Below are positions 35,344 to 42,586 of a DNA stretch of 64,000 nt, piece by piece (position 1 is the first letter of the stretch; each line of letters starts with the position of its first letter). The stretch spans positions 716,001 through 780,000 of the forward strand of contig NZ_AP018558.1 in NCBI RefSeq assembly GCF_003574215.1. The letters are read 5' to 3'. Source of the stretch: Hydrogenophilus thermoluteolus (GTDB lineage: Bacteria > Pseudomonadota > Gammaproteobacteria > Burkholderiales > Rhodocyclaceae). The position numbers were made by a program, and so were the translations under genes. The notes under the pieces are model-generated. The model had not been told where the DNA came from and made no database searches. It saw nothing but the letters and a program-made list of their open reading frames with translations.

Positions 35344-36441
35344 ATGACACACGAAACCGCATCCTCGCTGCAACCACCCAAAGTGATCTTTTCTCCCATC
35401 GGGTGGATGCGCGAACACCTCTTTTCCAGCGTCTGGAACTCAATCCTCACCCTGATCACCCTCTATATCCTATGGTTGCTGGTGCCGCCGGTGATCGAAT
35501 GGGCGTTCCTCAAAGCCTCCTGGGTGGGGACATCCCGAGACGATTGCACACCTGGCGGCGCGTGCTGGGTCTTCATCGCGCAGCGCTGGTCGCAGTTCAT
35601 GTACGGGTTCTACCCAGAGGCGTTGCGTTGGCGCGTCGACCTTGCCGGGATCTTGGCCGTGCTCTGGGGTGGGCCGCTCCTTTTCCAGCGCTTTCCTTGG
35701 AAAAAGCTGTTTGGCTTCTCATTCCTGATTGGGTACCCGCTGATTGCCTGGTGGCTGCTCTACGGCGGTGACCTTTTCGGCATGACTACGGTTCCCACCG
35801 ATCAGTGGGGCGGCTTGATGCTGACCCTGGTGATCGCCGCTGTGGGGATCGCAGGCGCGATGCCGTTGGGCATTCTCTTTGCGTTGGGGCGGCGCTCCGA
35901 GCTGCCCGTGATCAAAGCGGTGTCGATCGCGTTCATCGAGTTTTGGCGCGGGGTACCGCTCATTTCGGTGCTCTTCATGTCCTCGGTGATGCTGCCGCTC
36001 TTCCTGCCGGAGGGGATGAACTTCGACAAACTGGTGCGTGCGCTCATCGCGGTGGTGCTCTTTCAGGCTGCCTACATCGCCGAAGTGGTGCGCGGCGGTT
36101 TGCAGGCCATTCCGAAAGGGCAGTATGAAGCGGCGCAGGCGCTGGGACTCAACTACTGGCAGATGATGGGGTTGATCATCCTGCCCCAGGCGCTCAAATT
36201 GGTGATCCCAGGAATCGTAAACACCTTCATCGCGCTCTTCAAAGATACCAGTCTGGTGATCATCATCGGCCTTTCCGACTTCTTCATGATCATTCACCGC
36301 GCCACTGTCGATCCGGCCTGGCTTGGCTTCGCCACGGAAGGGTACGTCTTCGCCGCAGCGGTCTACTGGATTTTCTGCTTCGGCATGTCGCGCTATTCGA
36401 TTGCGCTGGAAAAACGGCTCAATACCGACCATCGTCGGTAA
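35344..36441 (+). CDS. Polar amino-acid ABC transporter, permease 2 (AapM-like)
   Basis: Second HisM-type permease, 365 residues, with hydrophobic segments across its length and the EAA loop VVRGGLQAIPKGQYEAAQALGLNYWQMM (core: YEAAQALGL). The N-terminal half with a Cys-bearing periplasmic loop (DDCTPGGACW) is typical of AapM. It forms the membrane channel with the preceding gene. Confidence 0.93.
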   Translation: MTHETASSLQPPKVIFSPIGWMREHLFSSVWNSILTLITLYILWLLVPPVIEWAFLKASWVGTSRDDCTPGGACWVFIAQRWSQFMYGFYPEALRWRVDLAGILAVLWGGPLLFQRFPWKKLFGFSFLIGYPLIAWWLLYGGDLFGMTTVPTDQWGGLMLTLVIAAVGIAGAMPLGILFALGRRSELPVIKAVSIAFIEFWRGVPLISVLFMSSVMLPLFLPEGMNFDKLVRALIAVVLFQAAYIAEVVRGGLQAIPKGQYEAAQALGLNYWQMMGLIILPQALKLVIPGIVNTFIALFKDTSLVIIIGLSDFFMIIHRATVDPAWLGFATEGYVFAAAVYWIFCFGMSRYSIALEKRLNTDHRR

Positions 36442-36464
36442 TGGACGCAAGAGGAGAGTTCCAG

Positions 36465-37259
36465 ATGAACGAAACGGCAACCGCCACTACGACGCCCAAC
36501 CGGATCGCTTCGCACAAAACCGCGGAGGCGATGATCGTCATGGAGCACGTGAACAAGTGGTACGGTGACTTCCACGTGCTCAAAGACATCAACCTCACCG
36601 TTGCCCGCGGGGAACGGATCGTGCTCTGCGGCCCTTCCGGTTCGGGAAAATCGACCACCATTCGCTGCATCAACCGGCTGGAAGCGCACCAAAGCGGACG
36701 CATCGTCGTCGATGGCATCGAGCTTTCGGACGACGTGCGCCAAATCGAAGCCATCCGCAAAGAGGTGGGGATGGTGTTCCAGCACTTCAACCTTTTTCCC
36801 CACCTCACCGTGTTGGAAAACTGCACCCTGGCCCCCATTTGGGTGAAAAAGATGCCCAAAAAAGAGGCGGAAGCCATTGCGATGCACTTCTTGGAACGGG
36901 TGCGCATTCCCGATCAAGCGAACAAATATCCCGGTCAACTCTCAGGGGGGCAACAGCAGCGGGTTGCGATTGCCAGGGCGCTGTGCATGAAGCCGAAGGT
37001 GATGCTCTTTGACGAGCCCACCTCTGCGCTCGACCCTGAGATGGTGAAAGAGGTGCTCGACACCATGATCGAACTCGCGGAAGAGGGAATGACGATGCTG
37101 TGCGTCACCCACGAAATGGGCTTTGCGCGCACGGTGGCTGACCGGGTGATCTTCATGGACAAGGGCGAAATCGTCGAAGAAGCGCCGCCCGAAGTCTTCT
37201 TCACCAATCCGCAAAACGAACGGACCAAGCAGTTCCTGGGCCAGATCCTCAACCACTGA
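36465..37259 (+). CDS. Polar amino-acid ABC transporter, ATP-binding protein (AapP-like)
   Basis: ATPase with Walker A GPSGSGKS (about 36630), signature LSGGQQQRVAIARAL and Walker B VMLFDEPTSALDPE, followed by the H-loop VTHEMGF. ATG 36465 is preceded by GAGGAG; an earlier ATG at 36441 overlaps the permease stop but lacks that spacing. It has 264 residues with an extra ~25-residue Thr/Ala-rich N-terminus. Last gene of the operon. Confidence 0.95.
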   Translation: MNETATATTTPNRIASHKTAEAMIVMEHVNKWYGDFHVLKDINLTVARGERIVLCGPSGSGKSTTIRCINRLEAHQSGRIVVDGIELSDDVRQIEAIRKEVGMVFQHFNLFPHLTVLENCTLAPIWVKKMPKKEAEAIAMHFLERVRIPDQANKYPGQLSGGQQQRVAIARALCMKPKVMLFDEPTSALDPEMVKEVLDTMIELAEEGMTMLCVTHEMGFARTVADRVIFMDKGEIVEEAPPEVFFTNPQNERTKQFLGQILNH

Positions 37260-37267
37260 TCCCCTCG

Positions 37268-37289
37268 AGCGCCACAAGCTTGTGGCGCT
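37268..37289. terminator. Perfect 22-bp palindrome after aapP; contains CACAAGCTTGTG
   Basis: An 11-bp perfect dyad (arms AGCGCCACAAG and CTTGTGGCGCT) 8 bases after the aapP stop. It could terminate aapP, but no T-run follows (TGCCTTCTG). Its inner 12 bases (37273-37284) are the palindrome found at three other places near CRISPR genes. It ends 34 bases before the cas2 start. Confidence 0.6.
37273..37284. promoter_or_regulatory. CACAAGCTTGTG palindrome, site 1 (upstream of cas2-cas1)
   Basis: Full 12-bp palindrome, extended to CCACAAGCTTGTGG. It lies 39 bases before the cas2 ATG. Function inferred from its repetition before CRISPR-associated genes. Confidence 0.5.
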
Positions 37290-37323
37290 TGCCTTCTGTG
37301 AAGACGCGCCTACACTGTCCGCT

Positions 37324-37608
37324 ATGGACAAAGGGCGCGATCGTTACTTGGTTGCCTACGACATTTGCGACCCTCGCCGGTTGGCCCGTGTCCACCGTTA
37401 CCTCAATGGCTACAAGGTGGGCGGGCAAAAATCGGTCTATGAGGTGTGGGCAACGCCTGCAGAAATTGCCACGATCATTACCACCTTGCGCAAACTGATC
37501 GACGCAGAGGTCGATCGCGTGCATCTTTTTCGCCTTGACCCCCGGATGTCGATGCATGCCTACGGCATCCCAGTCGAGAGTTTTCCCAGCTACTTCGTGG
37601 TGGCATAA
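37324..37608 (+). CDS. cas2: CRISPR-associated endonuclease Cas2, copy 1
   Basis: Cas2 bridges two Cas1 dimers during spacer integration. The ferredoxin-like fold and conserved YLVAYDICDPRRLARVHRYL start are clear, with the key aspartate in YDICD. ATG 37324 gives 94 residues; an open frame from 37282 runs through the palindrome region. It is followed 11 bases later by cas1. A second, divergent cas2 follows cas1. Confidence 0.95.
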   Translation: MDKGRDRYLVAYDICDPRRLARVHRYLNGYKVGGQKSVYEVWATPAEIATIITTLRKLIDAEVDRVHLFRLDPRMSMHAYGIPVESFPSYFVVA

Positions 37609-37619
37609 GGAGCAGAAGC

Positions 37620-38636
37620 ATGAGTAGCCTCATCGTCGATCGCCGCGGCGTGCATTTGGCATTGGACGGCAATGCCATCGTCATCCGTGAAGACGAAGAA
37701 CGGTTGGCAACCATCCCCATACAGCCGCTTTCCCGCGTTTTTCTCAAAGGGGATGTATCCGTCTCCGCAAACCTTCTGGGCAAATTGGGCGAGGCAGGCG
37801 TGGGGGTGATCATCCTAGCGGGAAGAAGGGGGAAACCCGCGTTGATGTTGGCGCGACCCCACAATGACGCGCGAAGACGCGTCGCGCAAATCCTCAAAGC
37901 GTTCGACGAACCCTTTGCGCTCGAATTTTCCCGAGCGCTTGTCCACCGAAAGTGTGAGGGGCAGCGCTACTTTTTGTTGGAACTGCGTCAGCGGTACCCA
38001 GGCGTGCGCCTGGAACTTACCCATGCCATCCGGCAAATCGAAAAAGCGGCAGTGGATGCACAAAGTGCCCAATCTATTGCCGCATTACGGGGCATCGAAG
38101 GGCACGCTGCGCGGTACTACTTTTCCGGGCTCAAAGCGGTTGTGCCGGATAGCTGGGGGTTTCATGGGCGGAACCGAAGACCACCGCGGGATCCGTTCAA
38201 TGCGCTGCTCTCCCTCACCTATACCCTGATGCATGCCGAAATTGCTCTGTCTCTATTTGGTGCGGGGTTCGACCCATTCGTTGGGTTTTACCATGCGCTG
38301 TCGTTTGGCCGCGAATCGCTCGCTTCGGATCTACTGGAGCCCTTGCGCGTGGTTTGTGACCGCTTCTGTCTCGAGTTGATCCGGAACGAAACCGTTCGCA
38401 AAGAACATTTCAGCCAGACCGAAAGCGGGTGCCTTCTGGGTAAGGCGGGGCGGCAACATTTTTACGGTGCGTATGAACACGCTGGCAACGACTTGCGTTC
38501 AGCTATTGAGCAAGAGGTAGAATGGCTTTCCGATTGGCTCAAAGCCGCCGAAGAACCTTTGGCTGCAGCAGAGGAAGCTTGGGAGGCATTTGCTTCAGCA
38601 AGCGACAGTTCGGTAGCTTCAGACCCGCTCGAGTGA
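37620..38636 (+). CDS. cas1: CRISPR-associated integrase Cas1
   Basis: Metal-dependent integrase that inserts new spacers. The catalytic residues can be placed at Glu160 (RGIEGHAARYYF), His225 (GFYHALSFGRESLASDLLEPLR, core FYHALSFG) and Glu/Asp in SDLLE (237-240). The 338 residues agree with type III-associated Cas1. The last 30 residues are an acidic, Ala/Ser-rich tail beyond the core. It is flanked on both sides by cas2 genes. Confidence 0.97.
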   Translation: MSSLIVDRRGVHLALDGNAIVIREDEERLATIPIQPLSRVFLKGDVSVSANLLGKLGEAGVGVIILAGRRGKPALMLARPHNDARRRVAQILKAFDEPFALEFSRALVHRKCEGQRYFLLELRQRYPGVRLELTHAIRQIEKAAVDAQSAQSIAALRGIEGHAARYYFSGLKAVVPDSWGFHGRNRRPPRDPFNALLSLTYTLMHAEIALSLFGAGFDPFVGFYHALSFGRESLASDLLEPLRVVCDRFCLELIRNETVRKEHFSQTESGCLLGKAGRQHFYGAYEHAGNDLRSAIEQEVEWLSDWLKAAEEPLAAAEEAWEAFASASDSSVASDPLE

Positions 38637-38646
38637 GTGGTTCACG

Positions 38647-38931
38647 ATGGCAACTTTTCTGATCTGCTACGATATCACGGACCCCAAGCGGCTGGCACGG
38701 ACGCACCGCTATTTCACACGCGTGGCTACCCCCATCCAGTACTCCGTCTTTATTTACCAAGGCGATGAACGGAGTTTGCGTAGAATCATGGAACGCGCCG
38801 TTTGCCTGATCAACCCCAAAAAAGATGATCTGCGGTGCTACCCATTACCCGCGGGAGGATGGCGTAAGCGAATCGGTCGGGCCGTGTTGCCGGAAGGGAT
38901 CCATCTCAGTGTACTGCCACCAGATCTCTGA
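38647..38931 (+). CDS. cas2: CRISPR-associated endonuclease Cas2, copy 2
   Basis: Also 94 residues, opening FLICYDITDPKRLARTHRYFTRVATPIQYSVFIYQG (key: CYDITD). It shares the fold signature with copy 1 but differs strongly in the remainder, so it is a diverged paralogue or was acquired separately. It begins 10 bases after cas1 and ends just before the leader. This one has the canonical cas1-cas2-array position. Confidence 0.94.
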   Translation: MATFLICYDITDPKRLARTHRYFTRVATPIQYSVFIYQGDERSLRRIMERAVCLINPKKDDLRCYPLPAGGWRKRIGRAVLPEGIHLSVLPPDL

Positions 38932-39080
38932 AGTACAATTAATTTTGTTTGCTCCTTGACAATTTGGTTTATCCAATGTCGCACAACCAACTGTACAAAA
39001 CACACGTAGTCAAAGTGGTTAATTTTTTGGGAACAGTGGTTGTAACCCATTGTTCCAAAAAGCAGAAAAATGTGGATGCT
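38932..39080 (+). promoter_or_regulatory. CRISPR leader
   Basis: 149 bases, clearly A+T-rich compared with its surroundings, between cas2 copy 2 and the first repeat. It holds TTGACA at 38956-38961, a possible -35, but I see no convincing -10. A 10-bp dyad GGAACAGTGG/CCATTGTTCC (39030-39056, one G-T pair) lies 24 bases before the first repeat and could be an integration-anchoring site. Confidence 0.8.
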
Positions 39081-39608
39081 GTTGGAATCATGCCCTGATT
39101 GAGAAGGGATTAAGACCCGCTCTCCAGGGCGAAGGTAATACTGCGTCTCTGGTTGGAATCATGCCCTGATTGAGAAGGGATTAAGACACAAGGACGGGAA
39201 GAAACTGGTGCGCTTGTTCTGCGTTGGAATCATGCCCTGATTGAGAAGGGATTAAGACGGTTCCATCCTCACTCAAACCACCGATACGCGCAGTGTTGGA
39301 ATCATGCCCTGATTGAGAAGGGATTAAGACGTCAATCCCTTTCCATTCCTCATGTTTTTCCATGTTGGAATCATGCCCTGATTGAGAAGGGATTAAGACG
39401 GCCGTTGCCTTGCGGATGACGTCCACAGATGCAGGGTTGGAATCATGCCCTGATTGAGAAGGGATTAAGACAGCGCGCTAACGGGAATTATCACGCAAAC
39501 CTCGTGGTTGGAATCATGCCCTGATTGAGAAGGGATTAAGACGCGATTCGACAAAGCATGTGCGTGCGTTTTCAAGTTGGAATCATGCCCTAATTGAGAA
39601 GGGATTAA
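39081..39608 (+). CRISPR. CRISPR array, 8 repeats and 7 spacers (last repeat cut by an IS)
   Basis: 36-bp repeats start at 39081, 39152, 39223, 39295, 39364, 39436, 39507 and 39576; each begins GTTGGAATCATG and ends GGGATTAAGAC. Seven copies are identical. The eighth has one change (CTGATT to CTAATT) and stops at TTAA where an IS begins. Spacers are 35, 35, 36, 33, 36, 35 and 33 bases, none repeated. The degenerate end and the leader side show left-to-right transcription; the 3' octamer ATTAAGAC would be the 5' handle of mature crRNAs. The repeat has only a weak stem (CCCT/AGGG). Confidence 0.98.
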
Positions 39609-41086
39609 TTTGATTGTGTCAAAAAAACGCTATACTTTTTTTTCCGATTTGATTTCTGAAGGGACATTCCGATGACCCTCGCCGGCGAACTCGAATCCTA
39701 CCTCACCCGGATTGCCAAGGTGCTGGGACACGCCGATCGTCATGCGGGGTTCAAGGACTACTGCCGCGGGCTCCTTTTGCCGATTGCGCGCAAAAGCATC
39801 GAACCGATTGCCGCGCAGATCGACCCCGAGCGGGTTCAAGCCAAGCATCAGGCGCTACACCACTTCGTGGCGAAATCTCCGTGGTCGGACGAAGCGGTAT
39901 TGCGCAAAGTGCGCGAAATCGTCTCTCCGTACCTGCACTTGATGAGGCGTGCTACTGGATCGTCGATGAGACTGGGATCCCCAAACAGGGTCGCCACTCG
40001 GTGGGCGTTGCCCGGCAATACTGCGGGCAAGTGGGCAAGACCGAGAACTGCCAGGTTGCCGTGTCGCTCTCTGTGGCAAGCGAGAAAGGAAGCCTACCGA
40101 TTGCTTTTCGTCTTTACCTGCCGGAATCGTGGGCCAATGACCCTGAGCGACGCAAAAAGGCGGGGGTACCGGAAACGGTGACCTTTGCCACGAAGCCTGA
40201 GATTGCGCTTGCACAAATTGCGGATGCGCTTTCAGCAGGCGTTACCCCTGGGGTGGTGCTTGCCGATGCAGCCTATGGTGACAGCACGGCGTTTCGCGAC
40301 CGACTCACCGAGTGGGGTCTTCGCTACGCGGTGGCGGTGCGGGAAGCGACCACCGTCTGGCCACCTGGGGTAGAACCCTTACAACCGGAACCGTACACAG
40401 GACGGGGGCGGCCGGCCAGAAACCTGCGTCGTAGCCCCGGGCACGAACCGGTATCGGTCAAGCGGCTTGCCGAGAGCCTACCGCAGAGCGCCTACCGGAC
40501 GGTCACCTGGCGCGAAGGCAGCAATGGGGTGTTGCGCTCACGCTTTGCGGCGGTGCGGGTACGAGCCGTGCACCGCGACTATTGGCGCGCTACCCTTCGC
40601 GAACCCGAGTGGCTGCTCATCGAATGGCCGGAAACGGAAAGCGAACCGAGTCACTACTTTCTGAGCACCCTTCCTCAGAGCTACTCATTGACGCAGCTGG
40701 TTCATACCGTCAAGATGCGCTGGCGCATCGAGCGCGATTACCGCGAACTCAAACAGGAAGTGGGGCTTGGCCACTACGAAGGGCGCAACTGGCGTGGGTT
40801 TCACCACCACGCCACGCTCACGATCGCCGCCTACGGCTTTTTGCTCCTGCAACGACTCAAAGGCTGGGATAAAAAAAACGGTCTTTTCCCACAAGCGCCT
40901 GCCTTACCCCACTGGTACGTCCCCCGGGGAAGCCCCAAGAGCACAACGCCACGTACCCGACTCGATCGCAACGATTCGTCATCGGATCACCCAAGCCATC
41001 GCCCGAGGACTCCTGCGATGTCCGTGCTGTGGGAGAACGTGTAGGTAGGAGGTGTGAGAGTGAAAGGTTTTTGTGACACAGTCAAA
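39609..41086 (+). mobile_element. IS701-like insertion sequence inside the last CRISPR repeat
   Basis: 1478 bases bounded by inverted ends TTTGATTGTGTCAAAAAA (left) and, read from the other strand, TTTGACTGTGTCACAAAAA (right). Both ends are flanked by TTAA (39605-39608 and 41087-41090), read as a 4-bp target duplication. The left TTAA belongs to repeat 8, and the bases after the right TTAA are GA, as in the repeat end TTAAGAC. The transposase inside is frameshifted. Confidence 0.85.
39672..41048 (+). pseudogene. IS701-family transposase, frameshifted twice
   Basis: DDE-type transposase. The N-terminal part (MTLAGELESYLTRIAKVLGHADRH...) is in one frame up to about 39930; the catalytic part (CYWIVDETGIPKQGRHSVGVARQYCGQ, GVVLADAAYGDSTAFRDRL, MRWRIERDYRELKQEVGLGHYEGR; cores VDETG, ADAAYGD, ERDYRELKQE) continues in another frame to about 40925. 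The C-terminus (HVPDSIATIRHRITQAIARG...CPCCG) returns to the first frame and ends at 41048. One shift is near 39927-39936 and the other in the CCCCCGGGG run near 40921-40929. Normal expression is unlikely. Confidence 0.88.
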
Positions 41087-41105
41087 TTAAGAGGGTGATG
41101 AAGAA

Positions 41106-41131
41106 AAATTTTTTGACACAGTCAAACTAAA
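41106..41131 (-). repeat. Second, solitary copy of the IS right end
   Basis: TTTTTTGACACAGTCAAA repeats the IS right terminus (41070-41086) about 40 bases further on, followed by CTAA. It is either a remnant of another IS copy or the true outer end of a composite insertion. Confidence 0.6.
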
Positions 41132-41146
41132 TTGAGGGCATAAAAC

Positions 41147-41178
41147 AAAAAAACACCTGTTTGAACAGGTGTTTTTTT
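41147..41178. terminator. Bidirectional terminator
   Basis: AACACCTGTT / AACAGGTGTT with a very small loop, flanked by an A-run on the left and a T-run on the right. It can stop minus-strand transcripts from the cas6 side and plus-strand transcripts from the IS. Confidence 0.9.
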
Positions 41179-41195
41179 GTTTGGCTGTTTTTTTG

Positions 41196-41516
41196 TTATG
41201 TTTCGTTCGAAATTGCGCCAGGGCATTTCTTCTGTATTGCTACCTGTTGAAGCGCTTCGTACTCACCTCTGAGTCTAGCATATTCAGTTTCTTGTTCTTT
41301 GGTTCCACCCAGAGCAAACAATGCTGGCCAAAAAAGAATCAGTCCCACGCCTGTGAGAATTTTGTCGTTTTGCGCTGCTTCGTCCAAACGCCCAGCTAGC
41401 TGTAAAGCTCGGTTTTGTACGCGCTGCATTTCTGCCGTGATCTGTTCACAGTCGAATTGTTGATATTGTAGCGGTGAAACCTTTTGCCCATACGTGATAG
41501 CGCTTGTTGATACCAC
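41196..41516 (-). CDS. Small conserved protein, probably a lipoprotein lacking its signal peptide
   Basis: Residues YGQKVSPLQYQQFDCEQITAEMQRVQNRALQLAGRLDEAAQNDKILTGVGLILFWPALFALGG (cores SPLQYQQFDC, GVGLILFWPALF) resemble a family of small proteobacterial envelope lipoproteins with one hydrophobic segment; function unknown. The only start in frame is GTG 41516, immediately after an in-frame TAG, and it leaves no signal peptide. In the next frame upstream, a lipobox-like QLAQAC can be read across the junction, so a frameshift may have cut the gene. 106 residues as it stands. Confidence 0.6.
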   Translation of the reverse strand: MVSTSAITYGQKVSPLQYQQFDCEQITAEMQRVQNRALQLAGRLDEAAQNDKILTGVGLILFWPALFALGGTKEQETEYARLRGEYEALQQVAIQKKCPGAISNET

Positions 41517-41525
41517 AAGCTTGTG
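41514..41525. promoter_or_regulatory. CACAAGCTTGTG palindrome, site 2 (beyond cas6)
   Basis: Full 12-bp palindrome preceded by C (CCACAAGCTTGTGC). It touches the start of the small gene at 41516 and lies 113 bases past the cas6 stop. The 122-base gap 41517-41638 has no other feature that I can support. Confidence 0.45.
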
Positions 41526-41638
41526 CTAGCTGGCTGTGAACAGGCATGAAGAGGGTTGATGCTTTCTTTTTGCTTTTCTTTTGAACGAGGAGGAAGAATG
41601 GAGTTGTGCCTTTATTGGGAATGTGGCTTGTTCGGGAA

Positions 41639-42586
41639 TTACGAATGCGCAAGCGTCAGGTGGTATTTTCCTAGACCAAAGGTGGCTTCTTTACCCACAT
41701 GAACCCACTGCCCCAAATGAAGGAAAGGAGCAAAAGGGGTGAGGTCGCCCATGAGTTTCCATGTGCCCACTACGCCGCCTAGCGCCATGTGTTTTTTCTG
41801 TCGGGTGGAGTAGCGCGTCCAATCGTGCCAGCGTAATTGGGTTTCGCTGGTGATGAGGTTCGCTTGGTTTGCTAGTGCTTTGAGGTCGAGCACGAATGGT
41901 TCGTTTCCGTGGTAGGCGTTGAGCAGAGCAATGCGACGAATTAAAGCGGTAAGGAGTTTGCGTGCGGTGTGCTCTTCCCGAGTAGCTCGTCGACCGTTGG
42001 TCTGCAATCGCAGCGGTGTGTGAAACTGCAACGTGACCGTCCCGCGCAGATCGGGTGTTTTCGGAATGGCGGGATCATGCGGTTTGAGAGCCTTGCCCGG
42101 TGCTTCGAGCACGATGGTTTCGGTTTCGCCCATATGGATGGCTCGCAAAAGTTCCGCCGTACCGTCACCGCTGCCAACGCCGCGCCGGAACGCTTTGACA
42201 TAGGCCCACAGGATGAGAGAGAGATGTTCCAGTGCGCGACCAACGAGTACGATATGAAAGGAGAAGCGTTCGCCCGGTATATAACTGCGTTTGCCCATTT
42301 GCGGAGGCTCGATCACGTAGGGGCGTGGCACGTGTGTGAAATTCTGCAAAAAGGATGCGCGGCGCTGATGCGGGCGCGTCTCGAAGATCGCTGCATAAGG
42401 GCAGGTATCGAGCAGCGGGCAGTTGTCACATACAGGTAAGCGCGTCATGCAGCAGATTGCGCGCAGTGCGCTCCCCCATGCGCCGCGAAGCGTGGAGCCA
42501 GCGTAGGCTGGCAGGTGCAAGTCCTTCGTGACTTCGAACTCGAGGCGGTAGCGCGCCACGGGAAGGGCGATGTCTGGAGCGTTCAT
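41639..42586 (-). CDS. cas6: CRISPR repeat endoribonuclease Cas6
   Basis: RAMP-superfamily nuclease that cuts pre-crRNA 8 bases before each spacer, leaving the ATTAAGAC handle here. The C-terminal signature VGKEATFGLGKYHLTL matches the glycine-rich loop of Cas6. The N-terminal half has GSTLRGAWGSALRAICC and four cysteines in CDNCPLLDTC, a possible metal site seen in this Cas6 subgroup. It has 315 residues. ATG overlaps the stop of the upstream CARF-HEPN gene (ATGA), so it is translated with it. Last gene of the minus-strand operon. Confidence 0.93.
   Translation of the reverse strand: MNAPDIALPVARYRLEFEVTKDLHLPAYAGSTLRGAWGSALRAICCMTRLPVCDNCPLLDTCPYAAIFETRPHQRRASFLQNFTHVPRPYVIEPPQMGKRSYIPGERFSFHIVLVGRALEHLSLILWAYVKAFRRGVGSGDGTAELLRAIHMGETETIVLEAPGKALKPHDPAIPKTPDLRGTVTLQFHTPLRLQTNGRRATREEHTARKLLTALIRRIALLNAYHGNEPFVLDLKALANQANLITSETQLRWHDWTRYSTRQKKHMALGGVVGTWKLMGDLTPFAPFLHLGQWVHVGKEATFGLGKYHLTLAHS

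Noticed and set aside
37268..37289. 22-bp palindrome viewed only as the aapP terminator
   Set aside because: No T-run follows and its inner 12 bases recur exactly before cmr1 and the CARF gene; a terminator role alone does not explain this. Dual use remains possible.
39181..39426. Open frame through the CRISPR array with a repeated protein motif
   Set aside because: The repetition is the CRISPR repeat itself (VLIPSQSGHDSN); the phase is set by repeat plus spacer length, not by coding selection.
41446..41652. 68-codon minus-strand frame between cas6 and the small lipoprotein-like gene
   Set aside because: Overlaps both neighbours and is Lys/Ser-rich without a match. At most it holds the lost signal-peptide end of the gene at 41196.
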